A stretch of 51,555 bases of DNA from Armatimonadota bacterium. Its GTDB lineage: Bacteria; Armatimonadota; Fimbriimonadia; Fimbriimonadales; Fimbriimonadaceae. The position numbers were made by a program, and so were the translations under genes. The stretch's first letter is position 1; each line of letters opens with the position of its first letter. Location: positions 1 to 51,555 of the forward strand of contig JAFDWQ010000007.1 in the NCBI GenBank assembly GCA_018268395.1, read 5' to 3'. Below, piece after piece: positions 8,541 to 16,785 of this stretch. Under the pieces are notes generated by a model. The model had not been told where the DNA came from and ran no database searches. It was given only the letters and a program-made list of their open reading frames with translations.

Positions 8541-9305
8541 ATGACCGAGCAACAACTCGCGCTGTTCAACTTCATCAAACTGTCCTGCGGCGTGGTCGCG
8601 ACGATCGGACTGTACAGCGTCCTCTACAAAGAGACGAAGTTCTTCCGGTTCTTCGAACACATCTTCCTCGGCTTGGCGGCCGGCTATTCGGTCGTCGCGC
8701 TTTGGAAGGAGACGCTCTATCCGATGTGGTGGATCAAGATGGTCGGCCAACTCGACGAGAAGTCCGGGAACGTCGCCGTCCCGGCCTATTGGGCGTACAT
8801 CGTCCTCTTGCCGATCGGACTCTGCGGCTACATGGTCTTCAGCAAGAAGCACAACTGGCTGAGCCGGATCCCCATCGGGATCATCATCGGTCTTTGGGCC
8901 GGCCAGCAGATCCAAATCTGGTGGCAGACCTATGGCCCGCAGCTCTATGCTTCGATGCAACCGGTCTGGCCCACGGGCACGGACAGCATCGTCAAACCGT
9001 TGACGGCAGGTCTGACTCCCGAAAGAGTCGCGGAGATCAACTCCAAGCTCTATCCGACTCAGGCGCTCAACAACCTGATCTTCGTCGTGACGCTACTCTC
9101 GGCGTTCACGTACTTCTTGTACAGCTTCGAGCTGAAGACCAAGTTCCTGCGGAACTTCAACAAGCTTGGACGCTGGATGCTGATGATCGGGTTCGGCGCG
9201 ATTTTCGGATCGACCGTCATGGCCCGCTTCGCCCTCGTCATCGACCGCATGTTCTACATCGCGATCGAATGGGTGAGCAGTCTCAAGAACCTCTTTGGCG
9301 GCTGA
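8541..9305 (+). CDS. polytopic membrane protein of unknown function
   Basis: A 254-residue protein with about six membrane helices, among them KLSCGVVATIGLYSVLY, AYIVLLPIGLCGYMVF, IPIGIIIGLWAGQQI, NLIFVVTLLSAFTYFLYSF and LMIGFGAIFGSTVMA. Tryptophan-rich interface segments (MWWIK, QIQIWWQTY) flank the helices. No family recognised. Fourth and last gene of the membrane cassette; the next gene, recO, begins inside its final codons. Confidence 0.8.
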   Translation: MTEQQLALFNFIKLSCGVVATIGLYSVLYKETKFFRFFEHIFLGLAAGYSVVALWKETLYPMWWIKMVGQLDEKSGNVAVPAYWAYIVLLPIGLCGYMVFSKKHNWLSRIPIGIIIGLWAGQQIQIWWQTYGPQLYASMQPVWPTGTDSIVKPLTAGLTPERVAEINSKLYPTQALNNLIFVVTLLSAFTYFLYSFELKTKFLRNFNKLGRWMLMIGFGAIFGSTVMARFALVIDRMFYIAIEWVSSLKNLFGG

Positions 9306-10041
9306 CGCCACTTCGGACGCGGTCGTGCTCCGCCGGACGGATTCCGGCGAAGCCGACCGCCGTCTGACCCTCTTCACGCCTTCGCTCGGAAAGCTCGACG
9401 TCATCGCCAAAGGTGCGAAGAAGGCAGGATCGCGCTTGGCGGGTTCGAGCGAGCCGATGGTCCGGGCCGTTTTCACCTGGGCGGAAGGGCGTCACCGAAG
9501 GTTCGTCACCCAAGTCCAGCCCGCTACCTCCTTTCCGCACCTCCGTGCCGATTACGACCGGACCGCCGCCGCCCTCTCGTTGCTCGAACTGTTCGCCGTC
9601 AGCACGCCGTTCGAAAGTCCGGTGGACGGGCTGTTCGAGATCCTTGTGACGACGCTCGAAGCGATGGAGGCGGCCGACGATCCGCTTCCGGCACTCGTCT
9701 GGGCAGAGGCGAAACTCCTTGACGCCGAGGGCGTCCATCCGGACTGGGCCGTGTGCGTCGATACGGGCAGCCCGCTCGTCGACAATCCCAGTTGGGTGTC
9801 GCCTACCGCAGGAGGCCCTGTGACCCAAAAAGGGGCCGAGTTCCATCCGGACGCCTTTCCTGCGAGCGCGGAAGTGCTCATCTCCCTGCGTCGCACGTCA
9901 GAACTGGAAGCCCCTCCCGACCGTCTCCGCTATGCAAGAGAGTGCCTGATCGTCTTGTTCCGGTTCTGGAGGCACACGCTCGGAGAGCGCTTACCCGCGT
10001 CGGAAGCGCTCGTGCATTCCCTGACGGACGGCACGGGTTAG
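9295..10041 (+). CDS. recO: DNA repair protein RecO
   Basis: A 248-residue RecO homologue. RecO binds single-stranded DNA and SSB and, with RecR, loads RecA at gaps. The N-terminal OB-fold (SDAVVLRRTDSGEADRRLTLFT, then GKLDVIAKGAKKAGSRLAGS) and the helical C-terminal part match the family. The Cys4 zinc site seen in many RecO proteins is reduced to a single cysteine (AVCVDTG), as in some zinc-free forms. The TTG start at 9295 overlaps the preceding membrane gene by 11 bases, so it is translated from the same operon. It converges with the ALDH pair. Confidence 0.9.
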   Translation: MAADATSDAVVLRRTDSGEADRRLTLFTPSLGKLDVIAKGAKKAGSRLAGSSEPMVRAVFTWAEGRHRRFVTQVQPATSFPHLRADYDRTAAALSLLELFAVSTPFESPVDGLFEILVTTLEAMEAADDPLPALVWAEAKLLDAEGVHPDWAVCVDTGSPLVDNPSWVSPTAGGPVTQKGAEFHPDAFPASAEVLISLRRTSELEAPPDRLRYARECLIVLFRFWRHTLGERLPASEALVHSLTDGTG

Positions 10042-10835
10042 GTGCCGACGGGGTGCCAGACGGACTTCGTCTCCTGGAAGGCTCCGACCCAGTGCAGCCC
10101 TTGGCCGCCTGTCCGGTGCAACGTGTCCCAGCTATGAACGCGCTTCAGGTTCTCCGTCGCGTCGCCGAGGTTCTGACTACCTGGCAAGACCATGGCCTCG
10201 GGAGCGCACACCGCGTCGACGTCCATGTGCTTGCAGAGATGGGGAAAGGTCTCCGACTGTCGCCCCGTCAGGATGTTGACGACGCCGGCAGGGACGTCGC
10301 TGGTCGCAACGATCTCCCCGAACTCGCAAGCGACGACTGCGGACTCGTCTGCGGCTAGGACAATGCACGCGTTCCCGCCCGTGATCGCCGGGGCCAAGGC
10401 GCGGACGACGCCCGTCAGACCCGACTCGGCGGCCGCGCCGACGACGCCCACGGGCTCCGGCACGCTGAAGTCGAAGTACGGCGCTGCGACAGGATTGACC
10501 GACCCAAGCAGCTGGGCGTACTTGTCCGTCCAGCCGGCGTAATGGACGAGCAGGTCGACGGCTTGTCCGGGGTCTTCGTTCCCGAGTCCCTCGAATTCGC
10601 CAGACCGCGCTTCGAGCATTTCGGCAAGACGATAAAGGATCTGCCCGCGGTTGTAGGCGGTCCTTGCCGACCAGCCGGGCCAGGCGGCACGGGCCGCTTT
10701 CACGGCGTCCCGGACGTCCTTGCGCGTCGCCCGTGGAGTGTTGGCACCGTCCGTCGGTAGTGTCCGTTCGGACTCAGAACGCACGAAAGCCCCTCCGATG
10801 AGCATCTTGTAGGTCTTGTTCACGCTGAGGCGCAT
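10038..10835 (-). CDS. short aldehyde dehydrogenase-like protein without catalytic half
   Basis: A 265-residue protein aligned in pattern with the N-terminal NAD-binding region of aldehyde dehydrogenases (ARAAWPGWSARTAYNRGQIL; EPVGVVGAAAESGLTG; DVPAGVVNILTG). The catalytic Cys/Glu domain and C-terminal oligomerisation strand are absent, so it is unlikely to be active alone. ATG at 10835 has an ideal GAGGAGG ribosome site 6 bases upstream and lies 10 bases after the full-length ALDH gene. Its probable role is a structural or regulatory partner of that enzyme. It overlaps the recO stop by four bases. Confidence 0.8.
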   Translation of the reverse strand: MRLSVNKTYKMLIGGAFVRSESERTLPTDGANTPRATRKDVRDAVKAARAAWPGWSARTAYNRGQILYRLAEMLEARSGEFEGLGNEDPGQAVDLLVHYAGWTDKYAQLLGSVNPVAAPYFDFSVPEPVGVVGAAAESGLTGVVRALAPAITGGNACIVLAADESAVVACEFGEIVATSDVPAGVVNILTGRQSETFPHLCKHMDVDAVCAPEAMVLPGSQNLGDATENLKRVHSWDTLHRTGGQGLHWVGAFQETKSVWHPVGT

Positions 10836-10845
10836 GGGAACCTCC

Positions 10846-12369
10846 TCACTGCAGATACGCCCCCAAACCGTGCCATCCGCCTTCACGGCCGAAGCCGCTC
10901 TCTTTGTAGCCGCCGAACGGGGACGTCGGATCGAACTTGTTGAAGGTGTTCGCCCACACGACGCCTGCCCTGAGTCTGGAGAGCGTCGAGAAGATCTTGG
11001 AGCCCTTGTCCGTCCAAACCCCGGCGGAGAGCCCGTAACACGTGTTGTTCGCCTTCTCGACCGCCTCGTCCGGCGTCCGGAACGTCATGACGGCGAGGAC
11101 GGGGCCGAAAATCTCCTCGCGGGCGATGCGGCTCGACTGCGCGACGCCGGTAAAGACCGTCGGGCGCATGAAGAACCCACGGTCGGGCAACGGACAGTCG
11201 GACTGGAACATACGGCAACCTTCGTCGACTCCGGAGGCCACGTATTCCTGAATTCGGGAGAGCTGTTCGCGGGAGTTGACGGCCCCGACGTCCGTGTTCT
11301 TGTCCAAAGGGTCACCGACGATGAGCGTCCGGATCCGGTCTTCTAATTTCCCGAGGAGCCTGTCGGCCACGCTTTCCTGTACCAAGAGCCTCGATCCTGC
11401 GCAACACACGTGCCCTTGATTGAAATAGATGCCGTTCACGATCCCTTCGACGGCCTGGTCGAGCGGGGCGTCTTCGAAGACGATGTTGGCCGCCTTCCCC
11501 CCGAGCTCGAGGGTCAGGTTCCTTGTCTTCGCCGATCGACGGATCGCCTTGCCGACTTCGGTCGAACCCGTGAACGCGATCTTGTCGACGCCTTCGTGGG
11601 CGACGACCGCAGCACCCGCGTCGCCGAAGCCGGTCACGATGTTGACGACGCCTGGCGGCAGCTCGGCTTGTTGAAGGACTTCGGCGAGCAAGAGGGCCGT
11701 GAGCGGCGTCGTTTCGGCCGGCTTGAGCACGCACGTGTTGCCGGCCGCCAGGGCCGGCGCGAGTTTCCACGCCGCCATCAGAAGAGGGAAGTTCCAAGGG
11801 ATGATCTGGCCGCAAACGCCGTGCGGACGGACGTCGCTCCGACCAGGGAACGCAAACTCCAGTTTGTCGGCCCAACCCGCATAGTAGAAGAAGTGGGCGG
11901 CGGCCAAAGGCACGTCGACGTCGCGCGACTCGCGGATCGGCTTGCCGCCGTCCATCGATTCCAAGACGGCGAACTCACGGGCCCGCTCTTGTATCAACCT
12001 CGCGATCCGATAGACGTACTTCCCGCGGTCGAGCGCACCCATCTTCGACCAAGGCCCTTCGAACGCCTTCCGCGCCGCCCGAACGGCCCGGTCGACGTCT
12101 TCGAGCGTCCCGCGAGCGCAGTCGGCGATCTTGGTTTCGGTCGCGGGATCGATCGTTTCGAACGTTCCGCCGTCGGAGGCCGGGACCGACTCGCCGTCGA
12201 TGTAGTGTCCGTTGACGGGCTTGATGTCAAGAAGGTCCGTTCCTTCAGGCGCAGGAGCGTACGCCCACTTGCCGCCAAAGTTCAGCTTCGGCGCGCCGGT
12301 CGCCTTGACCCCGTTTTGCACGGGCCGGCTTGTCTCGACGGTCCTCGGTTCCGTTTTCATCGTCCGCAT
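10846..12369 (-). CDS. NAD-dependent aldehyde dehydrogenase
   Basis: A 507-residue enzyme oxidising an aldehyde to the acid with NAD(P). The family motifs are complete: PWNFPLLMAAWKLAPALAAGN, FTGSTEVGKAI, the catalytic glutamate in LELGGKAA, the catalytic cysteine in NQGHVCCAGSR and EEIFGPVLAV. Start choice: ATG at 12369 lies 11 bases after TAAATT; ATG at 12360 is the alternative. It is the first gene of a two-gene operon with the short ALDH-like protein. With deoC nearby, oxidation of acetaldehyde released from deoxyribose-5-phosphate is a reasonable inference, not shown by sequence. Confidence 0.93.
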   Translation of the reverse strand: MRTMKTEPRTVETSRPVQNGVKATGAPKLNFGGKWAYAPAPEGTDLLDIKPVNGHYIDGESVPASDGGTFETIDPATETKIADCARGTLEDVDRAVRAARKAFEGPWSKMGALDRGKYVYRIARLIQERAREFAVLESMDGGKPIRESRDVDVPLAAAHFFYYAGWADKLEFAFPGRSDVRPHGVCGQIIPWNFPLLMAAWKLAPALAAGNTCVLKPAETTPLTALLLAEVLQQAELPPGVVNIVTGFGDAGAAVVAHEGVDKIAFTGSTEVGKAIRRSAKTRNLTLELGGKAANIVFEDAPLDQAVEGIVNGIYFNQGHVCCAGSRLLVQESVADRLLGKLEDRIRTLIVGDPLDKNTDVGAVNSREQLSRIQEYVASGVDEGCRMFQSDCPLPDRGFFMRPTVFTGVAQSSRIAREEIFGPVLAVMTFRTPDEAVEKANNTCYGLSAGVWTDKGSKIFSTLSRLRAGVVWANTFNKFDPTSPFGGYKESGFGREGGWHGLGAYLQ

Positions 12370-12412
12370 CGGTCTGGCCCAATTTACCGGGTGCCGACTA
12401 AGTCGGTGCCGA

Positions 12413-13777
12413 CTATGACCGTCGAGCTCTGATGTGTGGATAGGAAGCGACGATGTCGGACCGTTCGCTGCCCTCGTTCTCCCGTCGCGACAGCCCACCG
12501 TCGTCGGACATGTCGGGCCCTACGCTCCATATCCGGACACTGTTTTCCGTGGCCGAATAACGGAGCGGCTGCCCGTCGAACGGATCGACCGCATTGACTC
12601 CGGCCATGGCGAGGTCCTTCGGCCAAGAGCCGTGGGAGGCTTGATAGAGCAGGACGCCGGCCAAAGCTTTCTCGCTGAGATACGAAGCTTTCACCTTGAC
12701 GATCGCGTCTGCGATCGGATGGAACTCGGGTACGAGGACGGCGCTCAAAGCGTAGCTGGGCTTCTGACGTACGGCCCAGGAGTTCTGGCGTCTGTCCAAT
12801 TCGGCAGAGAGGCTTCTGAGATCGGTGCCCGGTTTCTGTGCCTCGCGCATCGCGTACGAGAAGTGTTGGAGGTAACGCGCCATATAGGCACGGTCCGTCT
12901 GCGACTTGGGTTTGCCCGAACCATCGAGCTTCTTCAGATCACTGTCCTTTGGGAGCTTGCAGCCTGGGTCGGCGTTTGTACCGCTCGAAAAGGAGGTCAG
13001 GCAAGCCATGCCGCCGAACGCCTCGAGGTTCCGGATCGTCGTGACGCCGAGAAACGCCTCGTCTCTCAGCATCTTCGAAAAGTCGAAACGGCCTGCGTCC
13101 TGCAACGCTTCGTCCGAAATCGTGCGCAGGGCAGGTGTCTTTCCTTTGGCGAAGGTGAGGCACTCGTCCGTGGCGTCCAGACAGATCGATTCGCATGCGA
13201 TCCCGACCAACGTCGCGATCGGCCCGACCCGTTCGTCTCCGATCAACCGCGCCAGTCTTCTGCCGGCTTTCAGGTCGGATGCTGCGCTTCTGAAGTCACC
13301 GCGCAAAGCGCTGACCCGGGCGGACAGGGCCAGAGCCTTGATCAGGGTCTTCTCCCGTGCGAACTCGGGATACATTTCGAGAGGCCCACGTTCATAATCG
13401 TGCGGTCGAGAGACCGCTGGTTTGGTCGCCGCTTGGCGGACCAGATCGAGGCACGGCTTCAGTCTTCCGATGGACGCGGTCACGCTCGGATCGGCCGTAG
13501 GCGCTTCGAACATCCTCGTCATGACCTGCGAGCCGGCCCGGGTCTTTTCGGCTTCGAACACGGCGTAGGCCCGGTCGAGCAACGGCGCCGCATTATCCGA
13601 CGCCGGGACGACGTCCAATTTAAGATCGGCGACCGTCGTGGGCACACCCGCCGCTATCGCCTCGTTCCATGCGGTGTCCAGTTCCTTGCTGGCACTTTGG
13701 ACGTCCCCGATCTGGGCGCACCCTCCGCAGGCGGCAAGGAAGAGGACGAGCGCCCGGTTGCGGTCGTGGTTCCGCAT
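12413..13777 (-). CDS. lipoprotein with pseudopilin-like C-terminal segment
   Basis: A 454-residue protein with a signal sequence and lipobox (LFLAACGG), so it is probably lipid-anchored. The bulk is helical. The final 80 residues (YQASHGSWPKDL... DPFDGQPLRYS... VRIWSVGPDMSDDGG) resemble the C-terminal domain of type II secretion major pseudopilins, whose calcium-binding DDGG loop it preserves, but there is no N-terminal prepilin helix. ATG at 13777 lies 6 bases after TAGAGT. Function unknown. Confidence 0.8.
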   Translation of the reverse strand: MRNHDRNRALVLFLAACGGCAQIGDVQSASKELDTAWNEAIAAGVPTTVADLKLDVVPASDNAAPLLDRAYAVFEAEKTRAGSQVMTRMFEAPTADPSVTASIGRLKPCLDLVRQAATKPAVSRPHDYERGPLEMYPEFAREKTLIKALALSARVSALRGDFRSAASDLKAGRRLARLIGDERVGPIATLVGIACESICLDATDECLTFAKGKTPALRTISDEALQDAGRFDFSKMLRDEAFLGVTTIRNLEAFGGMACLTSFSSGTNADPGCKLPKDSDLKKLDGSGKPKSQTDRAYMARYLQHFSYAMREAQKPGTDLRSLSAELDRRQNSWAVRQKPSYALSAVLVPEFHPIADAIVKVKASYLSEKALAGVLLYQASHGSWPKDLAMAGVNAVDPFDGQPLRYSATENSVRIWSVGPDMSDDGGLSRRENEGSERSDIVASYPHIRARRS

Positions 13778-13837
13778 GGACGGACTCTACCATCATAGAC
13801 GCCAGAACGGTGCCTTTTCAGAACGTCCGACGGCGCT

Positions 13838-14539
13838 TCAGGCACCGATGGCCGTACGGACAGCCGCGATCCGCGAAGGCACCGCCTGGAAATCTTCGAT
13901 TCCGCCGTAGCTCGGAAAACCCGTCGCGCGCCGGAACGAGAAGTGGAGCTCTTGGCATCCGCACTCTTCGACCAACCTCCGCGCATTGTGTTCCCGGACG
14001 CCTCCTCCGGCCAAGACCGTAAGCCGACCAGACGACCGACGGACAAGTCGGGTCAATCCCGTGATACCTTCGTCGACCGTGGTCGGACAGCCGCTCGTCA
14101 AGACTCTCACGAACCCGAGACCGATCAACGCATCCAGAGCAGTGTCCGGATCGGGCGTCATGTCGAACACGCGGTGGAACGCCACGGGCCTGCCTTCGGC
14201 GGCTTCGACCAACTCCCGGTTGCGGGACACATCGATGGTCAGACCGTGCCCGAGGACCCCAGTTATGACTTCGTCAGCGCCTGCTTCGAAGCACCTTCGG
14301 ACGTCCCTGACGGCCGCCCGAAAGTCAGGATCTGGCCAATCGGGGCCCCCTTCTCGGGGACGGACCATGGCCACGATCGGAAGATCGATCCTGGCCCGGG
14401 CTTCCTCGATCATCCCTGGCGAAGGCGTAACGCCCCCGGTCGGCAAGGCGGCGCACAGCTCGATGCGGTCGGCTCCACCGGCTTGGGCGGCCACGGCCTC
14501 TTCGACCGAGGCACAGCACGCTTCGAGGAGAACGGACAT
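13838..14539 (-). CDS. cutC: CutC-family copper homeostasis protein
   Basis: A 233-residue TIM-barrel protein matching CutC throughout: LLEACCASVEEA at the N-terminus, GGADRIELCAALPTGGVTPS, IVAMVRPREG, PVAFHRVFD, VLTSGCPTTVDEGI and LAGGGVREHN. The family is linked to copper tolerance, though its biochemical activity is uncertain. ATG at 14539 lies 7 bases after TACCTT on the minus strand. It is divergent from the esterase gene with only 38 bases between start codons. Confidence 0.93.
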   Translation of the reverse strand: MSVLLEACCASVEEAVAAQAGGADRIELCAALPTGGVTPSPGMIEEARARIDLPIVAMVRPREGGPDWPDPDFRAAVRDVRRCFEAGADEVITGVLGHGLTIDVSRNRELVEAAEGRPVAFHRVFDMTPDPDTALDALIGLGFVRVLTSGCPTTVDEGITGLTRLVRRSSGRLTVLAGGGVREHNARRLVEECGCQELHFSFRRATGFPSYGGIEDFQAVPSRIAAVRTAIGA

Positions 14540-14546
14540 CGAAGAC

Positions 14547-14570
14547 AAGGTACCTTCCGCAACGTACAAT
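14547..14570. promoter_or_regulatory. interdigitated divergent promoters cutC / esterase
   Basis: TACCTT (complement 14547-14552) serves cutC and TACAAT (14565-14570) serves the esterase. The -10 boxes are 12 bases apart and point in opposite directions, so each polymerase footprint covers the other promoter. Confidence 0.5.
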
Positions 14571-14577
14571 CGACCGC

Positions 14578-15786
14578 ATGTCGACGGCAGTCGCTTTGCT
14601 GGCCCTCTTGTCCACGTTCGCACCCATGGACTGGAACCCCGAAAAGCTCTATTCGGCGCTAACCGGTCACCAAGACCTGTCGGATCCGAAGACGGTCCAA
14701 GAGCTGACCACGTGGTTCGGCGGCGAAGAGAGTCTGGCCAAAGGTGCCCGCCCGATCGTGAAGGGCAGGCTCGTCGCCGTGGCGATGACCGCGCCTCCGG
14801 ACACGAAACGCGCTTCGTTCCGGTCTGACGGGTCACCTGCTTGGCCGGACCTACACCAGAACGACATCGTCATCGAACTCCAACGCGTGGGGAAGACCCG
14901 CCTGTTCGTAGGGGCGTCGCCCGTACCGGACGGCACGTCGTTCGAAGGTCTGTACCAAGCCGACGACAAGACCGTCCGCCGGGCCGAGAGGTTCGAAGCG
15001 TACGAGACGCCACTGGAGGCCATGCCGGAGAAAGCGACTTCGAAAGGCAAACTCGTGCAGCGGAAGCGGATGACGAGCCAGATCTTCGGCGGCACATGGC
15101 ACGACTGGTGGGTGTACACGTCCCCGGACTTCGACGTTCGAGCCGAATCGAACTTGGTCGTCTTTCAGGACGGGCAATGGGCGCACAGCTATGCGCCCAC
15201 CTACTTCGACAACCTTTGCTCGTGGGGCGGCTTGAAGCAAACGGTCGTCGTCTGCGTCACGCCCGGAACGTTCCCCGACGGGAAATCGGACCGGAGCCGC
15301 GAATACGACACCTTGAGCGACGCTTATTCGCGCTTCCTTCTTGAAGAACTGCTGCCGCCCGTCGAAGCGGAGTTGAACGTCACTCAGGACCCGACGAAGA
15401 GGTGCGTCGCAGGACTGAGCTCAGGGGGCGTCTGTTCCTTCACGGTCGCTTGGAACCGACCGGACAAGTTCGGACTCGTCCTGTCCTGGATCGGGAGCTT
15501 TACGAACATCGCCTCGGGCGGAACTGGCAGAGAAGGAGGCCACAACTACCCGGCACTGATCCGCAAGACCGAGAGGAAGCCGATCAAGGTCTTCCTCCAA
15601 GACGGAGCGAACGACCTCGAGAACGAGCACGGCAACTGGTGGTTGTCGAACCTTCAAATGGCCAAGGCCCTGGAGTTCAAAGGCTATCCGGTCAAGAAGG
15701 TGTGGGGATTCGGCGGCCACACGGACCTCCAGGGCCGTGCGACCATGCCCGGTGCGTTACGATGGCTGTTCGGCGTGACCGGCTAA
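14578..15786 (+). CDS. exported esterase, Fes/IroE-like alpha/beta hydrolase
   Basis: A 402-residue enterochelin-esterase-like protein. A short hydrophobic leader (MSTAVALLALLSTFAPM) suggests export. The C-terminal half is the catalytic domain: nucleophile motif AGLSSGG near residue 280, FLQDGANDLEN carrying the acidic residue, and GGHTD with the histidine. The N-terminal half (residues 20-180) resembles the beta-sandwich of this superfamily. Substrate is uncertain; carbohydrate esters are as likely as siderophores, because no siderophore genes are present. ATG at 14578 lies 7 bases after TACAAT. Confidence 0.88.
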   Translation: MSTAVALLALLSTFAPMDWNPEKLYSALTGHQDLSDPKTVQELTTWFGGEESLAKGARPIVKGRLVAVAMTAPPDTKRASFRSDGSPAWPDLHQNDIVIELQRVGKTRLFVGASPVPDGTSFEGLYQADDKTVRRAERFEAYETPLEAMPEKATSKGKLVQRKRMTSQIFGGTWHDWWVYTSPDFDVRAESNLVVFQDGQWAHSYAPTYFDNLCSWGGLKQTVVVCVTPGTFPDGKSDRSREYDTLSDAYSRFLLEELLPPVEAELNVTQDPTKRCVAGLSSGGVCSFTVAWNRPDKFGLVLSWIGSFTNIASGGTGREGGHNYPALIRKTERKPIKVFLQDGANDLENEHGNWWLSNLQMAKALEFKGYPVKKVWGFGGHTDLQGRATMPGALRWLFGVTG

Positions 15787-16124
15787 CGCCTCCGTCGGAA
15801 CATCATGCCGAAGAACAGCCCGAAGACAGCCGCTTTCGCCACGGACAGGACGGCACCGGGATCATAGACGGGGACGTATTTAGTCCCCGTCTTGGTCACT
15901 TCGATCGCGCCCATCGGCCTCGCCTCCAGCCCGCCTCCGCCCCCGCCTGCCGTCCCGTCGGTTCCGGTCTTGCGCCCCATGCCGCCGCCGAACCCTGCCG
16001 AGACGCGCGCGACCGGAATGAGCGTCCGGTCGCCGATGACGACGGGCTCACCGAAGACACGGTTCACATCGGCGGTCGATTCGAAATCTTTGTGCAGGGC
16101 GGAGAGCACGTCGGGGGCGTCCAT
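15783..16124 (-). CDS. GerW/YtfJ-family protein
   Basis: A 113-residue protein matching the GerW (YtfJ) family: FGEPVVIGDRTLIPVARVSAGFGGG, a glycine run (residues about 62-68), then EARPMGAIEVTKTGTKYVPV, with a hydrophobic C-terminus (VLSVAKAAVFGLFFGMMF). In Bacillus the family is linked to spore germination, but it is widespread in non-spore formers and its function there is unknown. ATG at 16124 matches the usual family N-terminus; an upstream ATG at 16166 is less likely. The stop overlaps the esterase stop by four bases. Confidence 0.85.
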   Translation of the reverse strand: MDAPDVLSALHKDFESTADVNRVFGEPVVIGDRTLIPVARVSAGFGGGMGRKTGTDGTAGGGGGGLEARPMGAIEVTKTGTKYVPVYDPGAVLSVAKAAVFGLFFGMMFRRRR

Positions 16125-16225
16125 GTCCCCAAGGACGCCGTGACCTCTGAAATCATGACGCGGCACGGCCCTTCTGGCCCTCTCCGCCCGCGCACGGCCG
16201 GCCGGCCGCGGCCCATACTCCGGTC

Positions 16226-16711
16226 ATGAGAACGGCCGTTTTGGCGATCGGCATGGCGACGATCGTGTGCGCCGGATGCGCTCCTCAGGCAGCGCCCGCG
16301 GCCAAGCCCGGCCTGGTCGGGTCCTGGGTGGGCCAACCTGGCCCTGGCCAAGTGACGTTCGAATTCGAGGAAGGCGGCGGCGTCACCATCACGTCGATCG
16401 GGCAAGGCGGTGGAAAGACCGTGACGACCACGGAGGTCAAAGGGAAGTGGAAGGTCTTGGGCAAGGACGCGTCGCAACCGTCGTCCGTCGAAATCACGTA
16501 CGAGGGCGGACGGTTCGTCTCGGGTAACGAGATGGCGAAAAAGCCATTCGAAGACAACATGGCCAAGAAGGCGGGGACGACCCTGGTCCTGTTGGTCGAA
16601 TGGACGTCTGCGGACGTGATCCGCTTATCGCCACAACGCGGAAAGGACGCGTCGGGGCCCACACAAGACCCCTTGACGTTGACCCGGCTCGGGTCGGCCG
16701 GCAAGATCTGA
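16226..16711 (+). CDS. small lipoprotein of unknown function
   Basis: A 161-residue protein with a lipoprotein signal peptide (IVCAGC lipobox, cysteine near residue 18). The mature part (GLVGSWVGQPGPGQVTFEFEEGG, then VKGKWKVLG) resembles small beta-barrel lipocalin-like domains that begin with GxW and GKWK repeats. ATG at 16226 lies 6 bases after a CATACT element. No genomic partner is evident. Confidence 0.8.
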   Translation: MRTAVLAIGMATIVCAGCAPQAAPAAKPGLVGSWVGQPGPGQVTFEFEEGGGVTITSIGQGGGKTVTTTEVKGKWKVLGKDASQPSSVEITYEGGRFVSGNEMAKKPFEDNMAKKAGTTLVLLVEWTSADVIRLSPQRGKDASGPTQDPLTLTRLGSAGKI

Positions 16712-16785
16712 CCTGACGAAAGTCAGGGACGCGCCCGCACCAAGGTCAGGGTCCGGTACGACCGGACTGGGCCGAAACTGTCGGC

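Noticed and set aside
13808-13847. CGGTGCCT ... AGGCACCG inverted repeat at the end of cutC
   Set aside because: The 24-base loop is long and no T-run follows; it could be chance, so I do not call a terminator.
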